The notes: generated by a model not told the origin, from the sequence alone. 43,321 bases of DNA from Oscillospiraceae bacterium (GCA_022508805.1 JAFLUM010000016.1:1-43321), one strand, 5' to 3'; counted from the stretch's first letter, positions 1 through 6,597 are shown. Made by a program: numbers and translations.

Positions 1-1479
1 AACATTGCTGAATGTTGCAACGCCCTTTGAATTAGTTTTGGCGGTCATATCAACCGCAGTACCGATGTCGGCAGTACCGTACAGTCTGAATGTAAGACCC
101 TCAACGATACCGTCCTCAGATGTTTTTGTAACGGTTGCGTTACCCTTCATACGGTCATTGACAAATTTACCGCTATTAACAGCAGTCGTGCCGCCTTTTG
201 TAACGGTTACGGTGTAAACTGTAGTGTTTAATTTGTGTGTCTTATCAGATGAAGGAATAGAAGTTTCCTTCACATAATAAGTCCCTGCCGAAAGCCAACC
301 CGAAGTAGCTACGCCATTCGAGTTAGTAGTCATTGTAGTAATCTGCTTTGTGCAAGCCTTGTCGGAATAAATTCCGAATACATAGCCCGAACCGAGTTTG
401 GTGTTTGCGTCGTCGTACTTTGTAAGGGTAATTTTACCCTGTCTATTATCGACGATTGAAGTTGATGCGTAAGTCACCTTTTCTTTAACTACTTTTGCAG
501 AAACTATCTGCGTTGAAAGGTCATAACCTGTCGGAGCAGAAGTCTCCTTAAAGTAATAAGTCGTGCCTTCATCAAGAGTATATTCACCGTTTGAATAACC
601 ATAGGTTGCTGTACCGTTAGAGCCTGTAGTAAGGGTTGTTACAAGTTTAGTACAAGAACTGTCACTATAAACGCCTATTTTAGCACCGCTTACAGCATTG
701 CCAGCGTCGTCGACTTTCTTAACTCCGACTGCACCATAATAATCGGGTTCTGTTACATTAGGCGTATAAGCCGCCTCGACAACGAGGTAGCCGTTTTTTT
801 GGAAATTGTCAATAACATTGACTTCGGGACCTCTGCTGTTACCAACTTGGGTCTGATAATATCGACCATTCTTGTAACCTGCATAAAGTCCGATATGTGC
901 ATAACCGTCACTGTCCGTAAAAGTAAGGATAGAGCCGATTGCAACATTTTTTAGCTTACTCAAATTTGAGTTCGTTGATGCATTGGGATTTGTTGAGCCG
1001 TTGATAGTCGTTTTTGTTGCATTGCCCGAAGAAACCCACTTTTCACAAGCAGTATGCCAAGAATCTGGAGAATGTGGATTTGACGGCACTGCTAAATCAG
1101 TCATATTGTAGCCTTTGACATTCGGCAGATAGTTAAAGTATACATAACTTGCATAAGATGCACAGCACATACCCTTACTCTTAAATGCCGCAAGGTCTGG
1201 TTTGCCTGCCGATGTCTTTTCTAATCCCGAAGCCCCGGGACTACTGTAACCAATGCCCGACAAGGCACTGTTTGGAACAGAACTACCGAATGTACCGTTG
1301 TTTATAAAGTATGAAGTGTCATACCCCGTGTATTTCAGAGCATCAAGGAATATATTATCATTCACATTGGTACTCGCCCACGGGTCGTTCATTGTAGCAG
1401 CAAAGAGCTGCATCGGCAATGCAGACATAAGCATTAGAGCGACTAACGCTATTGACATTGCCTTTTTAAGTTTAGTCAT
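1..1479 (-). CDS. Secreted NlpC/P60-like protein with SpaA/Cna-B repeats (partial, C-terminus off the left edge)
   Basis: The reading frame is open from an ATG at 1479 to the window edge (493 codons), so only the N-terminal part is seen. AGGAG lies 8 nt before the ATG. Residues 1-27 form a signal peptide (KLKK, then a hydrophobic run ending LFAA). Residues ~100-235 look like an NlpC/P60-type cysteine peptidase or amidase: a Cys motif GMCCASYASYVY (C105/C106) and the His motif AHIGLYAGYKNG (H195). From ~248 on there are at least three prealbumin-like SpaA/Cna-B repeats (starting VGVKKVDDAG, ITLTKYDD and ATVTKTSEDG), with KETSAP and KETSIP motifs typical of isopeptide-forming domains. It is probably a cell-wall or exported adhesin/hydrolase. 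Whether it ends in a sortase signal cannot be seen. As cargo of a mobile element it may act on the host envelope or in cell contact; that is inference. Confidence 0.85.
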   Translation of the reverse strand, partial: MTKLKKAMSIALVALMLMSALPMQLFAATMNDPWASTNVNDNIFLDALKYTGYDTSYFINNGTFGSSVPNSALSGIGYSSPGASGLEKTSAGKPDLAAFKSKGMCCASYASYVYFNYLPNVKGYNMTDLAVPSNPHSPDSWHTACEKWVSSGNATKTTINGSTNPNASTNSNLSKLKNVAIGSILTFTDSDGYAHIGLYAGYKNGRYYQTQVGNSRGPEVNVIDNFQKNGYLVVEAAYTPNVTEPDYYGAVGVKKVDDAGNAVSGAKIGVYSDSSCTKLVTTLTTGSNGTATYGYSNGEYTLDEGTTYYFKETSAPTGYDLSTQIVSAKVVKEKVTYASTSIVDNRQGKITLTKYDDANTKLGSGYVFGIYSDKACTKQITTMTTNSNGVATSGWLSAGTYYVKETSIPSSDKTHKLNTTVYTVTVTKGGTTAVNSGKFVNDRMKGNATVTKTSEDGIVEGLTFRLYGTADIGTAVDMTAKTNSKGVATFSNV

Positions 1480-1506
1480 ATAAAAGACTCCTTTTGTTTT
1501 TTTAGC

Positions 1507-1535
1507 TAAAAAAAAGACCTACATTAAATAGGTCT
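1507..1535 (-). terminator. Intrinsic terminator in the leader of the NlpC/SpaA gene
   Basis: On the minus strand AGACCT and AGGTCT form a 6-bp stem with a 9-nt loop, followed by eight T residues, directly before the AGGAG of the gene starting at 1479. It does not follow a coding region: the upstream gene already has its own terminator at 1668-1699. It therefore sits where an attenuator would. Confidence 0.6.
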
Positions 1536-1571
1536 GAGTGAATAAAAAATATTAAATTGTCGTTTGCCCTT

Positions 1572-1635
1572 TAACCGTGAGCCTCGGTCAAAATTAAAGT
1601 GAACTACAAAATGCAGCTCACTGTTGGTAAAACAT
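1572..1635 (-). promoter_or_regulatory. Structured leader with a 5-codon mini-ORF and alternative hairpins
   Basis: Read on the minus strand, a mini-ORF (ATG at 1635, MFYQQ, TGA ending at 1618) follows AAAGGA. Its stop lies in a 9-bp hairpin at 1599-1621 (GTGAGCTGC with GTAGTTCAC, one or more G-U pairs). A second hairpin at 1572-1590 has TGACCG with CGGTTA. The GTGAGC of the first hairpin is exactly complementary to GCTCAC in the loop of the second, so the two can exchange partners. With the terminator at 1507-1535 this resembles a translation-coupled attenuator. No convincing promoter was seen in the leader. Confidence 0.35.
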
Positions 1636-1667
1636 CGGAATCAGTCCTTTCATTGATTTTTTATGTA

Positions 1668-1699
1668 TAAAAAAAGAGCCTCACTTATTGTAAGACTCT
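1668..1699 (-). terminator. Terminator of the CAP-domain lipoprotein gene
   Basis: A 10-bp stem (AGAGTCTTAC with GTGAGGCTCT, G-U pairs allowed) with loop AATAA and a run of seven T on the minus strand, 25 nt after the stop of the upstream gene. Confidence 0.8.
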
Positions 1700-1723
1700 A
1701 TATTTGATATTCAATTTTTAAAG

Positions 1724-2689
1724 TCATTCAACTATTGCAACGCCAATCATTGCCCAATATCCATCACACCTCGCAACGACAATATACGATATTCCGTCGC
1801 TTAAAATATTTGCTCTGTGTCCTGCGGAATTCATCCAAGAGTCAAACGCTTGCTTAGGTGTTTTTGTGGCACTACCAACAATATTTTCATTGCAAGCAGC
1901 AAGGTTTGTAATGTTAGCTTTAGTTATACACTCACCTACTGCCGATATACCTCTTTTACCGTTTGGTCTTGTGTGGGAAAAGTTTTCAGTAATTTCTACT
2001 GCTCTTATATTTGCACCATCTTGTGCGACATCAAGATATTTTACCTCATTAAGACCCTCTGCTCGTCTTGCTTCGTTTACAAGGAAAAGGAACTCAAGGT
2101 ACTCAGACTTATTCCCCATAAACTTATCAGCATTATCGGCATCTCTGCTTTCTTCCCAACCACATTTTGAGCAAACTCGTTCTTGAACCTTTAATCTTAC
2201 ATCAGCCCAACTGCCGAATGAGTGGTTGCAGTCTCTCCAGTTCTCAGTCTTACCACACTTTGAACAGGTACGGTACTTATCAGCATAAGTCGCTTCGGTA
2301 GTACCCCACTTGTACTCGCTCCAAGAATGAGAGCAAGAAGTAGCGGAAGTACCCTTGTTAGAAGAACCACTGGAACTGCCCGTTGGAGTAGTTGCCTTTT
2401 TCGTAGTGGTTTCCGTATTACCTGTAGAAACAGCCTTTTTCGTGGTCTGTTCAGTCTGAGTAGGCTCAGTCACATTGTCCGTAATTTCATTAGTTGGTTC
2501 TTCAGACTGACTTTCATCTTCCACTGTATCCTCGTTGGGAACTTCAGCCGAAAGCGTTACCGTTTCAGACTGACTTACAGTTTCGCCCGTTTCAGTATTA
2601 ACAGTCTCTTTTTTCGTACAGCTTGTAAATATTGTTGCAAGCATTACAAGAGCGAGAGCAAGAGCAACTATTCTTTTTGTGTTTGTCAT
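1724..2689 (-). CDS. CAP (SCP/PR-1)-domain lipoprotein
   Basis: A 321-aa protein. Residues 1-24 are a lipoprotein signal with lipobox ATIFTSC (C24). Residues 25-115 are a low-complexity Thr/Glu/Ser linker. Residues ~118-185 carry two Cys/His-rich segments (CSHSW...CSKCG, then CNHSF...CSKCGW), resembling paired zinc ribbons. The C-terminal ~125 residues are a CAP domain: NEARRAEGL, NFSHTRPNGKRG, CNENIVG, SWMNSAGHRANIL and a final WAMIGVA. The His and Glu of the CAP cavity (SHTRP, NENI, GHR) are present. It is predicted to be anchored outside the membrane; the biochemical role of bacterial CAP proteins is mostly unknown. AGGGGG lies 7 nt before the ATG. It is monocistronic, with a promoter at 2731-2759 and a terminator at 1668-1699. 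It is probably element cargo. Confidence 0.88.
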   Translation of the reverse strand: MTNTKRIVALALALVMLATIFTSCTKKETVNTETGETVSQSETVTLSAEVPNEDTVEDESQSEEPTNEITDNVTEPTQTEQTTKKAVSTGNTETTTKKATTPTGSSSGSSNKGTSATSCSHSWSEYKWGTTEATYADKYRTCSKCGKTENWRDCNHSFGSWADVRLKVQERVCSKCGWEESRDADNADKFMGNKSEYLEFLFLVNEARRAEGLNEVKYLDVAQDGANIRAVEITENFSHTRPNGKRGISAVGECITKANITNLAACNENIVGSATKTPKQAFDSWMNSAGHRANILSDGISYIVVARCDGYWAMIGVAIVE

Positions 2690-2698
2690 ATCAATGCC

Positions 2699-2817
2699 CC
2701 CTATATATTGTGGTTTTTGTCCTACATTAACTTATACAGAAATCACATTAAAATGTCAACGGAGTTTTTCAGTCTGATGAACCGCAAAATCGGTCTGAGC
2801 CGTTGAAATATATAGGG
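2699..2817. repeat. Nested inverted repeats around the CAP-gene promoter
   Basis: CCCTATATATT at 2699-2709 is repeated inverted as AATATATAGGG at 2807-2817. Nested inside, CAACGG (2758-2763) pairs with CCGTTG (2799-2804). The outer left arm overlaps the ribosome binding site of the CAP gene and the inner left arm overlaps its -35 box. It could be an operator or cruciform-type element; no IS-like ORF lies between the arms. Confidence 0.4.
2731..2759 (-). promoter_or_regulatory. Sigma-A promoter of the CAP lipoprotein gene
   Basis: Minus strand: TTGACA (2754-2759), 17-nt spacer, TATAAG (2731-2736), about 40 nt before the start codon. Confidence 0.75.
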
Positions 2818-2904
2818 TTTCGCCATTTTAAAATTTTTTTATTTTTTTGCGGCGAACCGCTTTAGTAGCCCATTGGACTCATCCTTTCGTTGAAAATTTG
2901 CAAA

Positions 2905-2931
2905 TAAAAAAAGACCCACCAAAGTGAGTCT
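2905..2931 (-). terminator. Minus-strand intrinsic terminator, likely end of the toxin-type mRNA
   Basis: An 8-bp stem (AGACTCAC with GTGGGTCT) with loop TTTG, then seven T on the minus strand. The only minus-strand transcript entering from the right is the one from the promoter at 3232-3260. If that mRNA runs to here, it overlaps the whole convergent small RNA. Confidence 0.65.
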
Positions 2932-2942
2932 GATGAAACATA

Positions 2943-2971
2943 TTGACTTTTCACATTATGTAGCATATAAT
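2943..2971 (+). promoter_or_regulatory. Near-consensus promoter of the convergent small RNA
   Basis: TTGACT (2943-2948), exactly 17 nt, TATAAT (2966-2971). No ORF with a ribosome binding site follows for ~380 nt, so the transcript should be non-coding. Confidence 0.75.
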
Positions 2972-2976
2972 ATAGA

Positions 2977-3080
2977 CGAAACAAGGCAAACCGATAGACG
3001 GTTAGCCCTAAAGAGAACAGTAATAACCGCTATCTTTGAAGGGGACGGCGGTTATTACTATATACATCTACTTTTTTGTC
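2977..3080 (+). ncRNA. Candidate antisense (antitoxin-like) small RNA
   Basis: Starts ~6 nt after the -10 box at 2966-2971 and should end at the 11-bp hairpin 3020-3058 and the T-run at 3071-3077, giving ~100 nt. Its 5' part forms a small stem (AACCG with CGGTT, 2990-3004). It is transcribed toward and into the 3' end of the 21-aa peptide gene at 3068-3133, so it is antisense to the 3' region of that mRNA. It is named from layout and promoter only; no known RNA family was recognised. Confidence 0.5.
3020..3058. terminator. Large hairpin shared by two convergent transcripts
   Basis: A perfect 11-bp stem: GTAATAACCGC (3020-3030) with GCGGTTATTAC (3048-3058), 17-nt loop. It lies 9 nt past the stop of the peptide gene on one strand and near the 3' end of the small RNA on the other. 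The T-run is ~12 nt away on the plus strand and poor on the minus strand, so it may act partly as a stabilising 3' structure. Confidence 0.6.
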
Positions 3081-3133
3081 ATAAAGTAAACTATAAGTAA
3101 AACTAAGGTAAGATATAAAATAATCTGTTCCAT
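3068..3133 (-). CDS. 21-aa hydrophobic peptide, candidate type I toxin
   Basis: A 22-codon ORF beginning MEQIILYLTL and ending VYFMTKK. It is one predicted membrane-spanning helix (residues ~4-18) with a Lys-Lys C-terminus, the usual build of type I toxins and small holin-like toxins. The Fst/Ldr signature residues are absent, so no named family is claimed. AGGGGG-type SD (3141-3146) lies 7 nt before the ATG. Its own promoter is at 3232-3260, with a ~90-nt structured leader. A convergent small RNA (2977-3080) overlaps its 3' end. It could instead be a regulatory membrane microprotein. It lies between element cargo and the element's early operon, where an addiction module would help maintain the element. 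Confidence 0.55.
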   Translation of the reverse strand: MEQIILYLTLVLLIVYFMTKK

Positions 3134-3140
3134 AGCACTA

Positions 3141-3190
3141 CCCCCTTTTGATACAATCTCAAGAGGGCAATCCCTCTTGGATAAAGAGGG
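3141..3190 (-). promoter_or_regulatory. Leader with three alternative hairpins controlling the SD
   Basis: On the minus strand three segments appear in order: CCCTCTT (3184-3190), CAAGAGGG (3172-3179) and CCCTCTTG (3160-3167), followed by the SD tract AAAAGGGGG (3141-3149). Segment 1 pairs with 2 (7 bp). Segment 2 pairs with 3 (8 bp, loop ATTG). Segment 3 can pair with the SD tract (7 pairs, one G-U). The structures exclude each other, so folding order decides whether the SD is free. Confidence 0.5.
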
Positions 3191-3231
3191 CTGACCGCCT
3201 ACCGTTTAAGGCTCACCTTGTCTCAAAAAAT

Positions 3232-3260
3232 ATTATACTATATTTCGTGGTTACCGTCAA
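3232..3260 (-). promoter_or_regulatory. Promoter of the 21-aa peptide gene
   Basis: Minus strand: TTGACG (3255-3260), 17-nt spacer, TATAAT (3232-3237). The predicted start is near 3225, giving a ~90-nt 5' UTR. Confidence 0.75.
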
Positions 3261-3372
3261 CGAATTATAAACAAAAAGGGACTTTTACAGTCCTTTTTTT
3301 GTTTTTGCACAAAAATAAGCTCCCACAAAATTGAGAGTTGAATTAGTGAATTTCAACTTTGCCACAAATAGC

Positions 3373-3401
3373 AACCCCCCTCGCCGCAAAGCAAGGGGGT
3401 T
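3373..3401 (+). promoter_or_regulatory. Hairpin enclosing a GGGGG ribosome binding site
   Basis: AACCCCC (3373-3379) pairs with GGGGGTT (3395-3401); an ATG follows at 3406. The SD-like GGGGG is thus inside the stem. The hairpin has no T-run on either strand, so a terminator is unlikely. Confidence 0.4.
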
Positions 3402-3405
3402 CACT

Positions 3406-3624
3406 ATGAACAAATTCAAAAAAATTTTTGCAATGTTTCTGACAATTCTTATTATTGTCGTCACAGCAAATACAGCAAGAAAATCAAGTGGTTTATCGCC
3501 TACTCAATTTTCCAAGTATAGAATATCACAAACGGCATTTTGCCGCAATAGTGTCAAGCAAAAAAAGGTCGCCTTTTGGCGACACTTTGTTGCAATCGTT
3601 GATATAGAGCCATTTTGCTTTTAG
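3406..3624 (+). CDS. Possible small secreted or membrane protein (72 aa, doubtful)
   Basis: The ATG at 3406 follows a GGGGG SD. The N-terminus MNKFKKIFAMFLTILIIVV is a classic signal or membrane anchor. The rest is low in recognisable features, and a minus-strand terminator-like hairpin (3560-3583) lies inside the ORF, which argues against the C-terminal half being coding. An upstream in-frame TTG (3331) is not needed. No family recognised. Confidence 0.25.
   Translation: MNKFKKIFAMFLTILIIVVTANTARKSSGLSPTQFSKYRISQTAFCRNSVKQKKVAFWRHFVAIVDIEPFCF
3560..3583 (-). terminator. Terminator-like hairpin, minus strand
   Basis: GTCGCC (3568-3573), TTTT, GGCGAC (3578-3583); on the minus strand the stem is followed by C and seven T. 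It may be a second terminator for the operon ending at 3968. Confidence 0.5.
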
Positions 3625-3780
3625 AAAGAGTTAATTTAGGGGGCTTGACAAACTCAAATTACAGGGCTGATGCCTCTAAAAAGTACTAAAAAAATTTTAA
3701 AATTCACGATTTTTGGGTCTTTTTTGCTCGTTAGATTGAAATTGATTACATTGATAGTAAAAAATATTCTTTAAAATGCC

Positions 3781-3827
3781 CCTATAAAAACCAAAACCCA
3801 CAGTATGCCGTTCTGCGGGTTTTGGTT
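3781..3827 (-). terminator. Terminator of the rusA-like early operon
   Basis: An 11-bp stem AACCAAAACCC (3789-3799) with GGGTTTTGGTT (3817-3827) plus an inner 3 bp; on the minus strand the stem runs into TTTTTAT. It lies ~140 nt after the stop at 3968. Confidence 0.65.
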
Positions 3828-3856
3828 CTCGATGTAAAAATTTGGAAAGGAGTCGT

Positions 3857-3940
3857 ATGGAATGTCCACCGACAAATATATATTACCACAATAAGATATG
3901 CTCGTCAATACCTTTTGTAGTTTTTTTTACAATTTTTTAG
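3857..3940 (+). CDS. Possible 27-aa peptide ORF
   Basis: GGAAAGGAG lies 5 nt before the ATG at 3857, an excellent site. The product starts MECPPTNIYY and ends with a hydrophobic FVVFFTIF. A weak promoter (TTGATT, 17 nt, TATTCT near 3750) may exist. Nothing else supports translation; the SD may be fortuitous. Confidence 0.2.
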   Translation: MECPPTNIYYHNKICSSIPFVVFFTIF

Positions 3941-3967
3941 ATTTTTTGAGTATTGAACGACATTCCA

Positions 3968-4345
3968 TCAATGCAGGAATTCACTCTCGTCCAACTCTTC
4001 AATGACGATTTCAGTATGAGGGTGTTTTGTGTCAATACCGCCCAACTCCAAATTCAGTCTGATGTGGTAGAAAGAGTCGTCCTCAATAATCCCCATCTTT
4101 GTCAGACCATCAAGAATAAACTTTCCCGAATAGTTATCGGGGTCACGCCTCATACGATTTGGGAAATAATAGCGAAGAGTGACTTTTGCATACGGGATAG
4201 GTTTTTTGGGGCGTGGGCGGCATAACCAACCGATTATGTCCGCCCATTCCTTTTTCTTTTTCTGATACGCAATGTGATTGTCCCTGCCGATAAATTCATT
4301 GTTTGACGGTGGAACATAGTCGATGGTGTATGTATAAGTTGCCAT
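3968..4345 (-). CDS. rusA: RusA-family Holliday junction resolvase
   Basis: A 125-aa protein of the RusA crossover junction endonuclease family, which cuts four-way junctions arising in phage or element replication and recombination. Family motifs seen: VPPSNNEF near the N-terminus, RRDPDNYSGKFILDGL (metal-binding Asp residues) and IIEDDSFY. The length is normal (~120). The start is the ATG at 4345 because AGGAG lies 8 nt upstream; the in-frame GTG at 4354 is too close to it. It is the last gene of the leftward early operon, 11 nt after its neighbour. Confidence 0.85.
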   Translation of the reverse strand: MATYTYTIDYVPPSNNEFIGRDNHIAYQKKKKEWADIIGWLCRPRPKKPIPYAKVTLRYYFPNRMRRDPDNYSGKFILDGLTKMGIIEDDSFYHIRLNLELGGIDTKHPHTEIVIEELDESEFLH

Positions 4346-4356
4346 ACCATTCACTC

Positions 4357-4989
4357 CTAACCGTTAAGAAGTGTAATGCAGTCTATCCACAGGTCAACCT
4401 CACGGTCAGGAGCAAGCCAAAGGATTGAACCCAAGAGCTTAATCGCTTCATCACGCTTGCGGTAATATCCCCTTAATGAAATATTTAATCTCTTTACAAT
4501 TTCATCATATTTAACTTTTTTGGGACTAATATAAGTCCAGTAGAGAATTTTGTAGTATAGTTTCCCGTCCTCATTAGAGTTTTTTACAGCGGTAAGTGAC
4601 CTGTGAACCACATCAATAAGCTGTTTTGTTCGCTGAATATTGCGGAGCTTATCGTCAATGTTTGAGTCGTCGTATGCACTTGCAATATCGCATTTTTCCA
4701 CAAGGTCGTCAATGCTCTTAAACGGAACATTTAACTCCGACGCTATCTGGTGAGGTAGGTATTTGACAGCCAAAGCAATTGTTCGATAACTTTCCAAAAG
4801 TAATTTTGTGTTTCTGTATTCACGCTGCACTTTCATTTGCTTCACCTTCTGTAATTTATCGTCAGTAATCATTTCATCGGGTATCAGCCCTCGTTTTTGA
4901 AGAACTGAAATCAAATCATTGGTCTTAAATAATTCTTCAGAAGACCCAAAAGCCTCAATAGTCGGATTGTTAACGGAAACATTACTCAT
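4357..4989 (-). CDS. ArpU/sigma-region-4-like phage-type transcriptional regulator
   Basis: A 210-aa protein. The C-terminal part (KYDEIVKRLNISLRGYYRKRDEAIKLLGSIL) has the layout of the C-terminal helix-turn-helix of ArpU-like late regulators and sigma-70 region 4: a helix, the turn 'LNIS', a recognition helix with Y/R, then a tail. The N-terminal ~110 residues are helical and charged, without a recognised domain. Its ATG overlaps the stop of the upstream gene (ATGA), so translation is coupled. It probably activates late or transfer genes of the element; this is from family resemblance, not residue-level proof. Confidence 0.55.
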   Translation of the reverse strand: MSNVSVNNPTIEAFGSSEELFKTNDLISVLQKRGLIPDEMITDDKLQKVKQMKVQREYRNTKLLLESYRTIALAVKYLPHQIASELNVPFKSIDDLVEKCDIASAYDDSNIDDKLRNIQRTKQLIDVVHRSLTAVKNSNEDGKLYYKILYWTYISPKKVKYDEIVKRLNISLRGYYRKRDEAIKLLGSILWLAPDREVDLWIDCITLLNG

Positions 4990-6566
4990 AATTTAACTCC
5001 TTTGGTAAGATAATTTATTTTGAATTTGAATTTCATTAACGCTTTATGCAAGAGATTTTTCAACGCTTTCGTTGGAGAATTCTTAACCGTAGAAGAACTC
5101 TTTTCCTGCGGGGGTGAAGCGGTTGACGCTTCACCCGTAAATGGATAATTTGCCTTACTATCATCAAAAGGAAGAAAATCGTTAAGGCTTTGAGTTACCA
5201 TTACTGTAATTGGTGAACGAATACGATAATAAGATACTCTCGCACATTGAAAGCCCGTCCTTAACATAGGACAAATAGATTTTTTACAGTTTAAGGTAAA
5301 ATTATCTCTTAGACTATACTTACTTCTTAGAGTATTACTATTACTCTCTAAGTAAGTAAGGTATATATTCCTCGCAGATATATAAAATAAAAAGTGATTA
5401 TATATATCAACAAGAGTATTATTATAGGGCGAAAACTGCAACACGCACTTTTTACGGTCAAAAAAACAATTACCGATAGACGGTGTTGAGCTTTCATTTT
5501 CCGAATTTGAATTTTCATTTTTTGAGTCTGACGCATCGGCTTCGTCAGTTTGGCTCACACTATATTTTGCCAAATCTTGCTTTGCTTTCCACGCATCTGC
5601 TTCGGGGTCAAGAAACATAAAGCCGTTAATTATGCAGTTGATATAATCGTTCTCTGAATAGTTTTCTTCAGCGTAGTACATCAGTTCTTCATACGCACCA
5701 AAGCATTTACCACGGGCTTTCATTTTATTGACTATGGTAAAGCAGTCTTCTTGTGTCGGAACAGAGAACTCAAAGTCAGTCTGAAAGACTTTGTTGAATA
5801 TAACGCAGCCGTATGAAGATTGTAATTTCACCAGACTGAAATAATCGTTGAATTTCTTAAAGAAACGAGAAACCTTGCTTTTGTTCCAACCCCAACGAGT
5901 GCAGAGATAGTCAAATGTGAACACGGAAGTTCCTTTCTCATACATTACCGTCGGGCAAAGTTCAGAGAACGGATTCTTTTCGTGTCTGTCTACCGTGTGC
6001 AGATAAAGGTCATAGAACGCATCAGCATCATCAAATACATAGTGCTTTTCGACAAGACGCTCTGTAAGATTTCTCGGTATGCAGATATATCCGCTACCGT
6101 CACTGACATAGCATTTTTCTTGAAAGTCGATAACACGCCTATTGAGATAGTCAATATCATACGCATCAAGTTCATTGCGATGCTCTGCTATGTATTTTTC
6201 TATTTCTCCCATTTTCTGTTTCCTTATAGAACAGGTCTGAGGCAGAATAATATCGGGAACGGTTATAGTCATTTTTCCAGTATTCTCAACAAACATTGCC
6301 ACATATCCTAAATCTTCAAGCAAGAAAATTGTGTTTATAGCCGCATTTCTGTTTCTGCGTTCAAGTAATCTTTTAAGACCTGCAAGACCGCCTATCCATT
6401 GTTTAGCCTCGACTTCATTCTCATATCCACAGTAGTGCATAATTCCGTCCTTGTAGGCAGATGCAAAAGCAATCTTAAAATAGTCTTTCATTATACCTTT
6501 GCAGTTTGTCGGTATTAAATTGCGTGGGACTCTTACCCATTTGTAGTCCACAGGACACTTCGGCAT
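4986..6566 (-). CDS. Unknown element protein with winged-helix motif, possible replisome organiser
   Basis: 526 aa from the ATG at 6566, chosen because GGAAAGG precedes it; the longer start at 6629 lies inside the upstream gene and lacks an SD. I do not recognise the family with certainty. The segment FTFDYLCTRWGWNKSKVSRFFKKF (residues ~210-240) resembles the winged helix of phage replisome-organiser/DnaD-like proteins (WGWxKxKVxxF). After an acidic Ser/Asn/Glu linker (~350-380) comes a ~100-residue region with Cys residues, then a basic Lys-rich tail. Its place between an Xis-like gene and ArpU/RusA-like genes fits element replication. It could also be a regulator. Confidence 0.6.
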   Translation of the reverse strand: MPKCPVDYKWVRVPRNLIPTNCKGIMKDYFKIAFASAYKDGIMHYCGYENEVEAKQWIGGLAGLKRLLERRNRNAAINTIFLLEDLGYVAMFVENTGKMTITVPDIILPQTCSIRKQKMGEIEKYIAEHRNELDAYDIDYLNRRVIDFQEKCYVSDGSGYICIPRNLTERLVEKHYVFDDADAFYDLYLHTVDRHEKNPFSELCPTVMYEKGTSVFTFDYLCTRWGWNKSKVSRFFKKFNDYFSLVKLQSSYGCVIFNKVFQTDFEFSVPTQEDCFTIVNKMKARGKCFGAYEELMYYAEENYSENDYINCIINGFMFLDPEADAWKAKQDLAKYSVSQTDEADASDSKNENSNSENESSTPSIGNCFFDRKKCVLQFSPYNNTLVDIYNHFLFYISARNIYLTYLESNSNTLRSKYSLRDNFTLNCKKSICPMLRTGFQCARVSYYRIRSPITVMVTQSLNDFLPFDDSKANYPFTGEASTASPPQEKSSSTVKNSPTKALKNLLHKALMKFKFKINYLTKGVKL

Positions 6567-6597
6567 AATACTTTTCCTTTCCAATAATAAGTTTGTG

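Larger units (their letters stand above)
2977..3229. repeat. Inverted, diverged 5' modules of the two convergent RNAs
   Basis: The first ~35 nt of the plus-strand RNA (2977-3015: ACAAGGCAAACC ... ACGGTTAGCCCT) and of the minus-strand mRNA (3184-3229: ACAAGGTGAGCC ... GGCGGTCAGCCCT) are clearly related. On the DNA they form an inverted repeat with the peptide gene between them. The RNAs start with similar, not complementary, sequences. Confidence 0.55.

Noticed and set aside
2818-2880. GCGGCGAACCGC hairpin as terminator
   Set aside because: The stem is only 4 bp, and the T-rich tract lies on the wrong side of the hairpin for the plus strand; on the minus strand it is an A-run.
3331-3405. TTG-initiated extension of the ORF at 3406
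   Set aside because: No ribosome binding site before the TTG, while a GGGGG SD precedes the ATG at 3406.
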